Below, piece after piece: positions 46,028 through 56,062 of a DNA stretch of 64,000 bases. A program made the translations under genes and the position numbers. Within the stretch, counting starts at the first letter, position 1; each line of letters starts with the position of its first letter. Origin of the DNA: Legionella cherrii (GTDB taxonomy: Bacteria; Pseudomonadota; Gammaproteobacteria; Legionellales; Legionellaceae); the NCBI RefSeq assembly GCF_900635815.1, contig NZ_LR134173.1, positions 1,644,001 through 1,708,000 on the forward strand. The letters are read 5' to 3'. Below the pieces are notes generated by a model that was not told the DNA's origin, made no database searches, and was given only the letters and a program-made list of their open reading frames with translations.

Positions 46028-46993
46028 ATGAGCCTGAAGCACCTAATCGCTTCTTTTATCACCTTTTCGTTGACTCAAGGATTGGCTTTCGCACAACCAG
46101 AAACTAAGGTATGTGATGGCAGTATCCATAATCCTTGTATTGTAGAAGATAGTGAGTTTTCCTTTTCTCCATTAAAATGGTTTCGTGATGCCTCCATGAT
46201 CGCCGCCGCATACCAGGGAAACACGCTAGGTATTAGAGATTTAGCGATTTCTGGTAGTGAGGAGCCAAGTGAAAAGGGGTGGAAAGATATCTCTGAGTAT
46301 ATTGCCAGGCAAGGGAGGACAAAAGTGTTGGTACTGGATTTACGTCAGGAAAGCCATGGTTATATTAATGGAAGAGCGATTACCTTAGTGAGTGAGTACG
46401 ATTGGATAAATCGAGGAAAAAGTAACGCCCAAAGCCTTACAGATCAAGAAGATTGGCTAAAGTCATTAAGAGCTCAGAAAAAGATAAATGGCGTTTTATC
46501 CTCACAACAGTTTGCAGCTAAGGAATACTCCAGCGGCAAAACCATTCCTGTTAAAGTAGTAAAAAATGAAGCGGATTTGGTTTCTCGATTAGGTTTTGAT
46601 TATCGCCGTTTATATGTTACTGATCATGCTGCACCATCTGATTCAGAGGTTGATACGTTTTTGGAAATAATAAAAAATGCTTCTAAAGATACCTGGTTTC
46701 ATCTACATTGTCGCGGAGGAAAGGGGAGGACCTCGACTTTTTTTGTAATGTTTGACATGTTAAAAAATGCAGATAAAGTAAGTTTTGAAGAAATTATTGC
46801 ACGACACGCCTCAATACCTCCCTATTATAATTTGTCTGAAGTGCATCGGGGCGATCCTTTCCTAACCCCTTATTACGAGCAAAGAATTACTTTCCTCTCT
46901 CGTTTTTATCAGTTTGCACAACAGTTCTTAAAAGGATATCAAGGAACATGGAGCCAGTGGAATTCAGAAAGTGCTGATTCTGATAAGGTTTAG
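46028..46993 (+). CDS. Exported PTP-like phosphatase (cysteine phytase-like)
   Basis: A 321-residue protein with an N-terminal signal peptide ([21 protein letters not shown]). The ATG at 46028 follows TTGGAGG. The active-site P-loop is [10 protein letters not shown] (nucleophile C228, R234), preceded by [10 protein letters not shown], whose Asp fits the general acid of PTP-like inositol polyphosphatases. [20 protein letters not shown] also matches that family. It is predicted to dephosphorylate inositol phosphates or phosphotyrosine outside the cytoplasm. Related proteins in Legionella are reported as secreted phosphatases, but the type is not proven here. Repeat D follows. Confidence 0.83.
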   Translation: MSLKHLIASFITFSLTQGLAFAQPETKVCDGSIHNPCIVEDSEFSFSPLKWFRDASMIAAAYQGNTLGIRDLAISGSEEPSEKGWKDISEYIARQGRTKVLVLDLRQESHGYINGRAITLVSEYDWINRGKSNAQSLTDQEDWLKSLRAQKKINGVLSSQQFAAKEYSSGKTIPVKVVKNEADLVSRLGFDYRRLYVTDHAAPSDSEVDTFLEIIKNASKDTWFHLHCRGGKGRTSTFFVMFDMLKNADKVSFEEIIARHASIPPYYNLSEVHRGDPFLTPYYEQRITFLSRFYQFAQQFLKGYQGTWSQWNSESADSDKV

Positions 46994-47009
46994 CCAATTG
47001 AACATATCG

Positions 47010-47112
47010 GCCCTCATCCGCCCTAACGGGCACCTTCTCCCCAGAGGAGAAGGGAAATTGGGGGCAAAAAAATATCCTCTCTCCCGTTCCGGGAGAGGGG
47101 TAGGGTTGAGGG
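47010..47112 (+). repeat. Two-module palindromic intergenic repeat, copy D (order a-b)
   Basis: Module a (47011-47054, TCATCCGCCCTAACGGGC to GAGGAGAAGGG) and module b (47074-47112, CTCTCCCGTTCCGGGAGAGG). Same order as copy A. It starts 17 nt after the phosphatase stop and fills the space between convergent genes. Confidence 0.8.
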
Positions 47113-47123
47113 AAAAAATGTGC

Positions 47124-48290
47124 CTAAGCCTTTTGGGTGGAAGTTGTATACCATTTTTCCCCTAGGATGATTTGCTCCCACCACACGTTCATTTGAGCTG
47201 CGTTCATTTCTTGCCATGGAACAGGGTGCAATACTAAAGCATCCGCCATTCGTTTTGATAACGCATACATAGCCAGGCGTTTGGGGAGAGAATCTTTTTC
47301 CCATGCAGAAATTGCTTGTTGGAAATCTTCGGATTGCTTAAGGTGTTCACTAAGACTCAGTGCATCCTGAATCGCTAAGGAAGCACCATTTCCCACATGA
47401 GGCCGTAACACCGCACTTGCATCACCCAATAAAAGTGCTCTTTGGGTGATAAGGCGATTGACACAGACATCCACAATTTTTTGCATAAAAGGACTAGGGG
47501 TATCGAAAATAACTTGTGCTGCAATCTCAGGCAATTGGTCTCGGGCTAATTGATGTAGATGGTGTTTCGCTTGTATAGAAAAGTCATTTAAAGTGGTTGA
47601 ACCTAAATTTTCCAGGTCTTTATGCGTTAATTTTTCATAAAATACCCAGTTTAATTTATTGGTTTGATGGTGATATACCGGATAAGTTAATAAGTGACCC
47701 TTATCAAAACAATAGTATCGTGCTTGATCGTTGAAAAAGTTTTTATTTTTTAGCCGCTCAAACTCTACGGTCCCTCGCCATGCTACATAACCTGAATATT
47801 CTGGCAGTGTATTGGTGATCAACGTTCTGCCTATAGATTGTACACCATCAGCAAATACAATCAAATCAAAGCGTTCTGTTTCACCAGACGCCAAAGTAAT
47901 TTGGCCACCCAGTTCATCAAGTTGTACCCCGATGACTTTAACTCCTTGACGATAGATCGAATCAGGGATCCTTTTTCTGAAGTTGATAAATAAAGTGTCC
48001 CAATGCAAACTGGCCATGGAAATTCCCTGTTGCCATAAAAATTTCCCATGAACTGGTTCATTCGCTGTTTTGCAATAAAAACTACGCATCGTCAATGTAT
48101 GGGCTAATGTGTCTTGATCAATAAGATTTTGGGCAATTAAATGATTTAATAATTCAATAGAAAGTGTAATCCCTGCTCCGCGAGACTTTAAATCATGTGC
48201 TCGCTCAAAAACCGTGACTTCAAACTGATCTTTCAATAATAAGGCCAAGGCACAACCTGCTATAGAACCTCCAATAATAGCAACGTTCAA
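47124..48290 (-). CDS. FAD-dependent monooxygenase (PHBH/UbiH-like)
   Basis: A 388-residue flavoprotein. The N-terminal FAD motif is VAIIGGSIAGCALALLL (GxGxxG-like), with FERAHDLKSRGAGITL next. FDLIVFADGVQS fits the DG motif, and LLLGDASAVLRPHVGNGASLAIQDA is the GD motif. It is of the single-component class A hydroxylase type that uses NAD(P)H to hydroxylate aromatic or related compounds. The substrate is unknown. No pathway genes are adjacent, although the next gene on the same strand (SphA/MetA-like) belongs to a family first annotated from phenol degradation. Confidence 0.87.
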   Translation of the reverse strand: MNVAIIGGSIAGCALALLLKDQFEVTVFERAHDLKSRGAGITLSIELLNHLIAQNLIDQDTLAHTLTMRSFYCKTANEPVHGKFLWQQGISMASLHWDTLFINFRKRIPDSIYRQGVKVIGVQLDELGGQITLASGETERFDLIVFADGVQSIGRTLITNTLPEYSGYVAWRGTVEFERLKNKNFFNDQARYYCFDKGHLLTYPVYHHQTNKLNWVFYEKLTHKDLENLGSTTLNDFSIQAKHHLHQLARDQLPEIAAQVIFDTPSPFMQKIVDVCVNRLITQRALLLGDASAVLRPHVGNGASLAIQDALSLSEHLKQSEDFQQAISAWEKDSLPKRLAMYALSKRMADALVLHPVPWQEMNAAQMNVWWEQIILGEKWYTTSTQKA

Positions 48291-48531
48291 TGTAATCCCT
48301 TCTAAGAAATTGAATGAATGCGAGGGATTATATAAAGTAAACCAACAAAATCAATAAAGAGCGATTAAACGCACCGCTGCTTCAGATAAATCAACAATTT
48401 CATGGGAGTGTTGACGCATTAAAAATATTCTCAACAATGCGGGGATAGAAGATTCATGAAGTTCTGCAGGAGTAGAAATGAATCCTCGTCAGGTTTTCGT
48501 TATTGAGATACCAGGTGGAGGGATATCCAGC
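48291..48531 (-). other. Intergenic gap with a possible gene relic
   Basis: On the minus strand about 45 sense-like codons (STPAELHESSIPALLRIF, then RQHSHEIVDLSEAAVRL) end at a stop near 48355 and are preceded by an in-frame stop. It may be the tail of a lost gene, but I cannot name a family. Nothing else was seen. Confidence 0.25.
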
Positions 48532-49485
48532 TTAAAAATGAGCCACAAAACGCAGTATCCCGTTAGTGCCTTGAGCTCGATTTCTAGCATCTTGCTCAGA
48601 ATACACATTTAAAAAGACAAAGTGATTTTTGGTCAGACTGTATACCATTCCTGGGCCAATCGCCCACACACTTTCCTTGCGGCCAGGAACCCCAACACCA
48701 TTAACTAGGGTGTCGGTAATTTGATTGAAAAAGTAGCCATTTACGCCCACAGTAAGCTTCTCGATGAGTGCATAACCCACCGCAATGTCCCCAAAAACAG
48801 CTTGTCCTGCCTGAGTGGAATGGACATTGGGACCAAAGGACACATTGGGGCTATGATTCACACCATTCCACAGATAATGCAGTCGTGCGGAAGTGGACCA
48901 TTTAGGTGTCATCCAAAAGGTAAAAGCCCAGTAAGGATTTAAAGACCAAAAATGGCTGCTGGGATTAATCGCGTTGATGCTGCTGTATCGTCCAATGGGC
49001 ATAATCACGTCCAGGTCTAGACGCATAACAAATAAAGGCCCTCTTCCATCTTTGCGCATAATCGGATCAAACTGCAGTGCAGGGCCGATCCACAAATCAC
49101 CTGGACCACTCTCAGCTTTTAATACGGTGTTGTCCAATCCATCTCGTACCTTGGCATTGACTACCCAGGGTAGGAGTGTGGATAAACCTAAGTTAGCACC
49201 GAAAATTTTTTTTGTAGACACATAAATAAATTGGGTCACATTCGCAACAACGTCAAGATCGGTGCGGGGCAGAGGCAATTCATTGCCATTTTTGTCGTTA
49301 AAACGGTTGGACGTGTAGTATTGAAAATAATCCTGGAAGTAAAAACCGGGTCCTGAAGGCGGACTTCCATCATAGAAACTGGTATAACCCAGATTCACAA
49401 CCGGTTCATCGTAAGCCAGGGCTGATGATGCGACTAATAGGATTGCTAAGCTAAAGCAAGAATGCAGTATTCCTTTCCATTGCAT
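48532..49485 (-). CDS. Outer-membrane protein of the SphA/phenol-degradation MetA family
   Basis: A 317-residue barrel protein with a signal peptide ending VASSALA and mature start YDEPVVNLGYTSF. Regular amphipathic strands, such as FVMRLDLDVIMPIGRYSS and GDIAVGYALIEKLTVGVNGYFF, and a terminal ILRFVAHF with C-terminal Phe are typical of outer-membrane insertion. The PF13557-type (Phenol_MetA_deg) pattern is recognised by GPGDLWIGPALQFDP. These proteins probably transport hydrophobic compounds, although direct evidence is limited. Monocistronic, in the same direction as the monooxygenase. Confidence 0.83.
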   Translation of the reverse strand: MQWKGILHSCFSLAILLVASSALAYDEPVVNLGYTSFYDGSPPSGPGFYFQDYFQYYTSNRFNDKNGNELPLPRTDLDVVANVTQFIYVSTKKIFGANLGLSTLLPWVVNAKVRDGLDNTVLKAESGPGDLWIGPALQFDPIMRKDGRGPLFVMRLDLDVIMPIGRYSSINAINPSSHFWSLNPYWAFTFWMTPKWSTSARLHYLWNGVNHSPNVSFGPNVHSTQAGQAVFGDIAVGYALIEKLTVGVNGYFFNQITDTLVNGVGVPGRKESVWAIGPGMVYSLTKNHFVFLNVYSEQDARNRAQGTNGILRFVAHF

Positions 49486-49814
49486 AAAAACGCCCTTTCC
49501 GAATCTGTCCTTAGAATATATTAGATCTTCACTATTCCGCTGAACCCAGCAGAATTTTACTTTGATGCCTACAGCACAGGAATTGTGACATTAATAAAAT
49601 TATGTCCGATTTCTTCAAGAAGAACAATATAAAAAAATGACTTTTTCATAAAAATCAAAGAGTAACCTTATGAAGTTTTTGCAAACATGGTGGATTTAGC
49701 ATAGCACACGAATTATCTTATCTTTACAGTATAAGATGAAGCTTTGAACAATAAGTAAAATAAGTTATCTAACCCGTACTATACTAGTAAAAGGTGTATA
49801 AATCAGGATTAAAT
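49486..49814. promoter_or_regulatory. Intergenic region with a GTACTATACT promoter-like motif
   Basis: Holds divergent promoters for the outer-membrane protein and the first coiled-coil gene. GTACTATACT at 49776-49785 sits 29 nt before the ATG at 49815, and GTACTATAAT at 52955-52964 sits 32 nt before the ATG of the duplicate. TATACT/TATAAT fits a -10 element; no good -35 is seen. Shared promoter sequence suggests the duplication included it. Confidence 0.45.
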
Positions 49815-52808
49815 ATGAAAAAAGTGGTAATTGGTATTAAACGAGCTAATTCAACAGTTAATGTCACGGTTACTTTTGATGATGATCCATTTGAATTACT
49901 TGATGAATCTAATAAACCAAAAAATGCCGATGAAGAAAAAGAACAACTTATATTACTTGCTCAATCCATTGTCGCAAATAAAATAATTGGGCACGAGATA
50001 AATTTAGACCCCGATATCAAGAATCAAGAACTACGAACACATGTTTTAATTTCAGAAAAAAAAGAGGGTGGATTACAAGTGAGATATACTACTCCTTTCG
50101 GAATATCTGTTCTTGAAACACCAACAAGTTTGGAGGTATTACTTACAGACAAAGTAGGAAAGGTAGAGTTGACCAATACTTATGGAGAGATTCCCACTCT
50201 GCAAAAATTGAGCCTGTCCCAAATTCCTGAAACACACCTTAAGATGCTTCAAGAAGACAAAAAAAGAGCAGCCATAGCTAAAAAGGAAAGAGACCTTGCC
50301 AAACAAAAAAAAGATTTTCTCGCAAATGGGCCCAGCGAAATTCCTAACCCTGCAGTATTTCCAGTGCCCAGAAAAACAACAGCAGAAAAAGATATCGACT
50401 TGAAAAATGCAGTTGAAAAATTGAGTGCGCTTTACGGAAATGAAAGCCAATTAAATCCAATTCTTAAGCAAATAGGAGCTGTTGAAGAAGAAATTAAGAC
50501 ATTGGAAATAGAATTAACTGAATTAAAAAAGAAAGAGGCTTCATTAAAAGACGCTATGAGCGAGGGTACAGTAGCGTCATTTGCGCAAACTCATCTACAA
50601 ACATCAAAAAGTGAATTAGAAGAAACACGAAAATTGCTTGAAAATAAACTATCCACTTTACGTGCAGATTTATCCAGAGCAAAAAGCTCTTTTGAGAACC
50701 ATGTTAAAAATAACTATGCCCTGTATGAAAAATTTGAAAATGGGCAAGAGTTCACCAAACAAGTGATGCTTACCGCACTTTATAATGCAGCACTTGATAA
50801 TTACAAAGAACTCCTTAAAGACACAAAAGGACAACCAGAAACTCGTAAAAAAAAGGTCGAAGCTTTCAATAAGCACTTTGGGGGGATTGCAATCGTTGAT
50901 GATTATGGCAAGGTCAATCCCATTGAAGAGACTTATAAATCTTTCGCAGATACAACGCTTTCAGAAGTAGTGGCACTGGCTAACGAGGTAATAAAAGTTA
51001 CCGAACCTAAATTCATTGAAACACGGTTAATAGAGGCTAAAGTCCATTGTGAAATTCAATATTCGAAACATTTTAATAACCTTATTTATAAGGATCAAAC
51101 ACAAACGACTCCGTTTATAATGGAAAAATCTTTCCCTATTTTTGGGACGCTGCAAAAGATTAACATAAATACAAAATTTGACACCGATTGGGACAAGCCT
51201 ATCCAATCTGCATCAGATCCTAAGCAATTAAAAGCAGAGGAGTCAAAAATTCCAGATAAAAAGGCTATAGAAGACTCACAGTCTCAGCTTAAAAAAGCAC
51301 AAACTCAATTAACTGAACTAGAGCAAAAAGTTAGAAATTTTCAGCGATATACAGCACTTAAAGCTGAATTAGAAGCAAAAGAAGAATTAGCCTCAAAGCA
51401 AAAAATACAGCTCGATAAAGTAACCGAGTCCTTTAACAAGGCGCGCGATTCCATTATAACCCAAATTAAAGACCAGCCTGTAGACGTTCAAAAATACGTA
51501 CTGCAGAATATTAATCCACAATTAGCGAAATCTGTTGTTAATGAACTGCCTGAAGCGAATAAAAAGTTTTTGATTACAGTGTTACCTGAGTTAACTAAAA
51601 TCCCTGAAAAATCAGAGATCGAACTTTTTGCCGAAAAATATGCTGTATTAGCTAATGAAATTGCAACAGCACGTAAGAACTTAAATCAAATAAAAGAAAA
51701 AGATATCCAGGTTGAACAGTTAAATCAACTTCGGTCTGCATTAGATAAAGTTAATGAAAGCCAGCTTGACGCGAGTAACTTGGAGAAAGTCCTAGAGCAG
51801 AGCCACACCTATACCCAGAACGATTTAGCAGTGGATGGCTTAATATTTCAACAGCAATTAACCACTGCAAAGAAAAGACTCGCGGAACAAATTAAAGACG
51901 TTGAGGAAAAATTTGAATCGATAAAACAAGCAAATAAGGAATGGTTAACGATATTTGAGAGCAAACGACAATCGCTTATTAATATAGAGTCCTCTTTTAA
52001 GGAAATGGAGTATCAACGCGATCAATCTGAGAAAAATAAAGAAGAATTACAACGCCTGACTGAATTGGCCACACGCTCGTATATGAACATACTTAGCGAA
52101 TACGAACAAATTAATGAACGGATAAAATTGGCACAAGGAGCGCAAACAGTTGAGCAGGCAGTGATATTAGAAACACGCCTAGCCGAAGAACCGAAGGAAG
52201 AAATTGTAACACCACCAACCGATAATGTATCGAAGGATCAAAATGAAACCCCACCAACGCCTAACAAGGGGGTACTGTCTCCTAGCACGCCTAAGACGAT
52301 AAAGGACCAAATTATGCAAATTTATAATGAATATTTTGAAGAAGTTAAAAAGGAGACTGATAACTTATCTAAAAAAGAACCTTCGCAATGGCAGGAACTT
52401 TTCAAAGAGAAAAATGCAGAAGGGAATCTTGAAGAGTTTAAAGCAAAATATCTTAAAGATAAAGAAAGTGACATTAAAGAAGAAAAAGCGGTTGCTGCAC
52501 TTGACAAAATAATTAAGTTAATTGAAAAGACTGAATGGAAGACAGGATTTTTGGGAAGTAAATCAAAAATTAATATCGAAGGCAAAGAAACACCTGTTCC
52601 CAATCATATTTATGAAATTTATAAAAAAGCCATAGAAGGTAGAGATAATCCTCAACAGGCTGATAAGGCTATGGAAGCAATAAATGCAATTGCGACAAGA
52701 GCAAAATCTCATTCGGTTAAATTTGAATTTTTAAGAAAAAGAGATGAGCAAACTAAGGAGGCATATGACGCAATTGAAAAACATAGTAGCCCTCCTAATC
52801 GACCTTGA
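49815..52808 (+). CDS. Coiled-coil protein, tandem paralogue 1 (candidate effector)
   Basis: A 997-residue soluble, Lys/Glu/Gln-rich protein of unknown family. The N-terminal 130 residues form a beta-rich domain (VNVTVTFDDDPFELLDE, ELRTHVLISEKKEG). The long middle (about 150-800) is dominated by coiled coil (EEEIKTLEIELTELKKKEA, QSEKNKEELQRLTELA). A proline/threonine linker near 810-840 (TPPTDNVSKDQNETPPTPN) leads to a helical C-terminal domain (AMEAINAIATRA). No signal peptide or membrane segment. The first ATG matching the paralogue (MKKVVIGIK) is at 49815; a GTG lies 21 nt earlier. Size, isolation and coiled coils fit a Dot/Icm substrate, but this is inference. Confidence 0.72.
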   Translation: MKKVVIGIKRANSTVNVTVTFDDDPFELLDESNKPKNADEEKEQLILLAQSIVANKIIGHEINLDPDIKNQELRTHVLISEKKEGGLQVRYTTPFGISVLETPTSLEVLLTDKVGKVELTNTYGEIPTLQKLSLSQIPETHLKMLQEDKKRAAIAKKERDLAKQKKDFLANGPSEIPNPAVFPVPRKTTAEKDIDLKNAVEKLSALYGNESQLNPILKQIGAVEEEIKTLEIELTELKKKEASLKDAMSEGTVASFAQTHLQTSKSELEETRKLLENKLSTLRADLSRAKSSFENHVKNNYALYEKFENGQEFTKQVMLTALYNAALDNYKELLKDTKGQPETRKKKVEAFNKHFGGIAIVDDYGKVNPIEETYKSFADTTLSEVVALANEVIKVTEPKFIETRLIEAKVHCEIQYSKHFNNLIYKDQTQTTPFIMEKSFPIFGTLQKININTKFDTDWDKPIQSASDPKQLKAEESKIPDKKAIEDSQSQLKKAQTQLTELEQKVRNFQRYTALKAELEAKEELASKQKIQLDKVTESFNKARDSIITQIKDQPVDVQKYVLQNINPQLAKSVVNELPEANKKFLITVLPELTKIPEKSEIELFAEKYAVLANEIATARKNLNQIKEKDIQVEQLNQLRSALDKVNESQLDASNLEKVLEQSHTYTQNDLAVDGLIFQQQLTTAKKRLAEQIKDVEEKFESIKQANKEWLTIFESKRQSLINIESSFKEMEYQRDQSEKNKEELQRLTELATRSYMNILSEYEQINERIKLAQGAQTVEQAVILETRLAEEPKEEIVTPPTDNVSKDQNETPPTPNKGVLSPSTPKTIKDQIMQIYNEYFEEVKKETDNLSKKEPSQWQELFKEKNAEGNLEEFKAKYLKDKESDIKEEKAVAALDKIIKLIEKTEWKTGFLGSKSKINIEGKETPVPNHIYEIYKKAIEGRDNPQQADKAMEAINAIATRAKSHSVKFEFLRKRDEQTKEAYDAIEKHSSPPNRP

Positions 52809-52954
52809 ACAATTAATGTTCCATATCAATCAATGAGTAAACCGCGTGGAAGTTTGTTCAAAAGTGGAATGTTCTGCCTTAAAAAACGGTTGACTCGATT
52901 TTTCTTATTGCGCATGTAGCTTTTTAGAGTTAAATGGTTTTTTTTGCCCTTATG

Positions 52955-52964
52955 GTACTATAAT
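52955..52964 (+). promoter_or_regulatory. -10-like element upstream of the second coiled-coil gene
   Basis: GTACTATAAT, ending in a perfect TATAAT, 32 nt before the chosen ATG. Nearly identical to GTACTATACT upstream of the first paralogue, so it probably marks the start of an independent transcript in the 150-nt gap. Confidence 0.45.
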
Positions 52965-52996
52965 TGAAATATATGTATAAAAATAGGGCTAATAGC

Positions 52997-55900
52997 ATGA
53001 AATCGGTTGTAGTTTCTATTGAACGGCCTGGTAAATTTGTAAGTCTTCCAATCGTTGTTAATGTGACGGTTACTTTTGATGATAATCCATTTGAATTTCT
53101 TGATGAACGTGATAAACCAGTGGATCCAACTAAAGAACTCGAATCCATTGCCCAATCCATTGTAGCCCAACAGATAAATAGTGGAGAATTAAAGTTATAC
53201 GATGGGCAACAGGAATTACGGACCCATGTTTTAATTTCAGGAAAAAAAGAGGGTGCTTTTCAAGTAGACTATACCGTATCTGATGGGATACTCCGTCATA
53301 ACATACCGCCTGTCGAACCCAACACATCTCTTGGTAAATCAATTCTTGAATCAGCACTCGAACAGAAATATACAGCTGCCCAGTGTAAAGTTAAAAGTAC
53401 TTATGGAGAACTTGAAGAACAGCAAACCTGGAAGCTTCCTGTTATTCCCGAAGCTATCTCTAATTTGATGCAAAGGGATAAAGAGAGAGCAGCCAAGAAT
53501 AAAAAAGAACGAGATCTTGCTCAAGAAAAAGAAGATTTTCTTGCAAAAGGGCCGAGAAAATTTCCTGACGCCGTTGCGTTTCCAGCAGCTATAAAAATGA
53601 TAAAAAAAGAGGATGTCTATCTGGAAGATGCAGTCAAAAAAATGAATGCATCTTATGGAACAAAGAGCTTATTGGAACCTACTCATAACCAAATAGTAAT
53701 CATTGAACAAGCAATTGAAGGCTTAGAGCAACAATTAAGTAAATTAAAAAAGAGAGAATTTGCACTCAATGAGGCCATTAGTCAAGACCCACGTGTTGCC
53801 TCATTTTCACAAGACAATCTTCATGCATCAAGAAAAGAATTACAAGAAACACGAAGGTCACTTGAAAATAAAATATCCGCTTTAAGAGTCGAATTATCTG
53901 CAGCAAAAAATTCTTTTGAGGAACATGTTAGTGATAAATATTCCCGATATGCCAATTATGAAAATACCATCGAGTTTACCAAACAAGTAATGCTTGCTGC
54001 ACTTTATAATGCGGCAATAGATTACTACAAACAAATCCTTGATGAAACAAAAGACAATGTCGAGAAACGTAAAGAAAAGATAAATGAATTCAATGAAAGT
54101 TTTGCAGGAATAGCAAAAATTGATGAATATGGCAAAGTCAATCCTATTGAAGACACTTATAACAAATTTGCTAAGGATTCTCTCAAGGAAGTAGTCACAT
54201 TTACTAATGAATTATTAAAAAAATGCAGTACAGGTATTTCATCCCGTAAAGTAGATGCTATTGAGGCACAGTTACAAAAGGCCAGCCAACATTGTGTCGA
54301 TGAATATAAAAAGCATTATGGTGACATGGCTTATACCGATACAAAACAAAAAATGCCTTTTACCATGGAAAAAAACCTATTGAAACGACTAAAAAATATC
54401 AGCTTAAATGTGCAGTTTGAATCTGGTTTAGAGAATGCGGTCCAAGCTGCATCGGATCCTGTTACTTTATCCGGTGAGTGGTCAAAAATTCCGAAAGGAG
54501 ACATTATAGTAGAGCAGCGCTCGATTCTTGGAAAGGCACATACCGACTTGACCAATCTCGAACATGAAGTCAAAAATTTTCAACGATATTTAGCACTTAA
54601 AGATGAATTAGAGGCAAAAAAAGCATTAGCCCTAGAGCAAAAACATCAGATTGAGGCAGTAACTAAGTCTATTGATACGGTACGCCAAGCCATTACCGGT
54701 GAAATTACAGGCAAGCCGGTGGATGTTCAAAAATATGTCCTTGAAAATATTGATCGCAATTTAGCAAGATCTGTTTTTAACAGCCTTCCTAAAAAAGAGA
54801 GAGAAGACTTAAGTGAGGTTTTACCACTTGATAGGATCAATGCATTTCCTGCAGAATCTGGAATCAATATGCTTGCCATGAAACATGGAACATTAGCTAC
54901 TGCAATTAAGACAGCAGATACGATCTTGACTCAAATAAAAGAAGAAGACATTCAGGTTGAACAGTTAAATCAACTTCGGTCTGCTTTAGGTGAAGTCAGA
55001 AAAAGCGCACTTGATCAGGGTAAGTTGGACAAAGTCACACGCCATAGCAAATCCTGTGCTGAGGATAATTTATTTGTACAAGATTATCTGGCATTTGAAA
55101 AGCAACGAGCAGATGCACAAGAAAATCTAGGGAAACACATTGCAGATGCAAGGGAAAAATTTGAGATGCTAAAACAAGAAAATTTAAGCGAGACCCAATT
55201 ATTATTCGTTAGAACAGTGTTAAATAGCCTTGAAGAAATGGTGGATTCATTTAAAAATACCCAATATGAACGCAATCAAAGTGAGAAAAATAAACGAGAA
55301 CTCCAACGGCTCACCGAATTGGCAGAAAGCTCGTATAAGAAAATACTTAGCCAATACGAACAAATTAATGAAAGCATAAAATCGGCAAAAAAAGAACAAC
55401 CTATAGCTCAGCAACCAGAGATATCCCCTGAGCATCAGAAGAAAAATGAAAAACAACCCCCATCTCCCCCTACCCTAAGGAAGGAAGAGGAGCCAATCGC
55501 TGAAAAGAGGAAATTGCATCAAAAGCCGCCATCAACAATAGAGATCAGAATTATAGAGATTTATAGAAAATATGCAGAAGAAGTAAAAGGGGGGATTAGC
55601 AGACTAGCTTCAGAGCCGGAACAGAAACCATTAAAAGATGAACTTTGGGAAAAATACAATGCTCAGAATATGGCAACTTTTAAAGAATTTGAAAAAGCAT
55701 ATGATCACGACCCAAAACTAGTTATTAAAAATGCAAATGCTGTTGTTGCACTTAGCGAGATAAAGACGCTAATTGAAGATACGAAGTGGAAGGTAAAATT
55801 AGGACCCTTGACAGGAAAAGAAATCGAAGTGGATGGTAAAGCTAAAATAGTTCCCCCCCATATTTTTAAAATTTATGAACAAGCTAAATTCGGCATGACA

Positions 55901-56062
55901 GATCCCCGAGAAGCTGCCACGGCGATGATAAAAATAAATGAGATTGCTACAAATGCAAGCTCAGCTAATTTCTTTAGAAAAGCACTAAGGGACAAACAAA
56001 CTACAAAAGCATATGAAACAATCATGGAGCACAGTAGTCGTACGAGTCGTGCGCCTGGCTAG
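52997..56062 (+). CDS. Coiled-coil protein, tandem paralogue 2 (candidate effector)
   Basis: A 1021-residue paralogue of the preceding gene, in the same order of domains: beta-rich N-terminus (VNVTVTFDDNPFEFLDER, ELRTHVLISGKKEG), coiled-coil body with blocks nearly identical to the first copy (FTKQVMLAALYNAAIDYY, IQVEQLNQLRSAL, QSEKNKRELQRLTELA), proline-rich hinge (KQPPSPPTLRKEEEP) and helical C-terminus. The ATG at 52997 aligns with the paralogue start (MKSVVVSIE); an ATG at 52973 is possible. Divergence is substantial across the body, so the duplication is not recent. No domain of known function seen. Confidence 0.72.
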   Translation: MKSVVVSIERPGKFVSLPIVVNVTVTFDDNPFEFLDERDKPVDPTKELESIAQSIVAQQINSGELKLYDGQQELRTHVLISGKKEGAFQVDYTVSDGILRHNIPPVEPNTSLGKSILESALEQKYTAAQCKVKSTYGELEEQQTWKLPVIPEAISNLMQRDKERAAKNKKERDLAQEKEDFLAKGPRKFPDAVAFPAAIKMIKKEDVYLEDAVKKMNASYGTKSLLEPTHNQIVIIEQAIEGLEQQLSKLKKREFALNEAISQDPRVASFSQDNLHASRKELQETRRSLENKISALRVELSAAKNSFEEHVSDKYSRYANYENTIEFTKQVMLAALYNAAIDYYKQILDETKDNVEKRKEKINEFNESFAGIAKIDEYGKVNPIEDTYNKFAKDSLKEVVTFTNELLKKCSTGISSRKVDAIEAQLQKASQHCVDEYKKHYGDMAYTDTKQKMPFTMEKNLLKRLKNISLNVQFESGLENAVQAASDPVTLSGEWSKIPKGDIIVEQRSILGKAHTDLTNLEHEVKNFQRYLALKDELEAKKALALEQKHQIEAVTKSIDTVRQAITGEITGKPVDVQKYVLENIDRNLARSVFNSLPKKEREDLSEVLPLDRINAFPAESGINMLAMKHGTLATAIKTADTILTQIKEEDIQVEQLNQLRSALGEVRKSALDQGKLDKVTRHSKSCAEDNLFVQDYLAFEKQRADAQENLGKHIADAREKFEMLKQENLSETQLLFVRTVLNSLEEMVDSFKNTQYERNQSEKNKRELQRLTELAESSYKKILSQYEQINESIKSAKKEQPIAQQPEISPEHQKKNEKQPPSPPTLRKEEEPIAEKRKLHQKPPSTIEIRIIEIYRKYAEEVKGGISRLASEPEQKPLKDELWEKYNAQNMATFKEFEKAYDHDPKLVIKNANAVVALSEIKTLIEDTKWKVKLGPLTGKEIEVDGKAKIVPPHIFKIYEQAKFGMTDPREAATAMIKINEIATNASSANFFRKALRDKQTTKAYETIMEHSSRTSRAPG

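Noticed and set aside
22316..47112. CRISPR-like repetition
   Set aside because: The four repeats are separated by kilobases, lack regular spacers and have no cas genes nearby.
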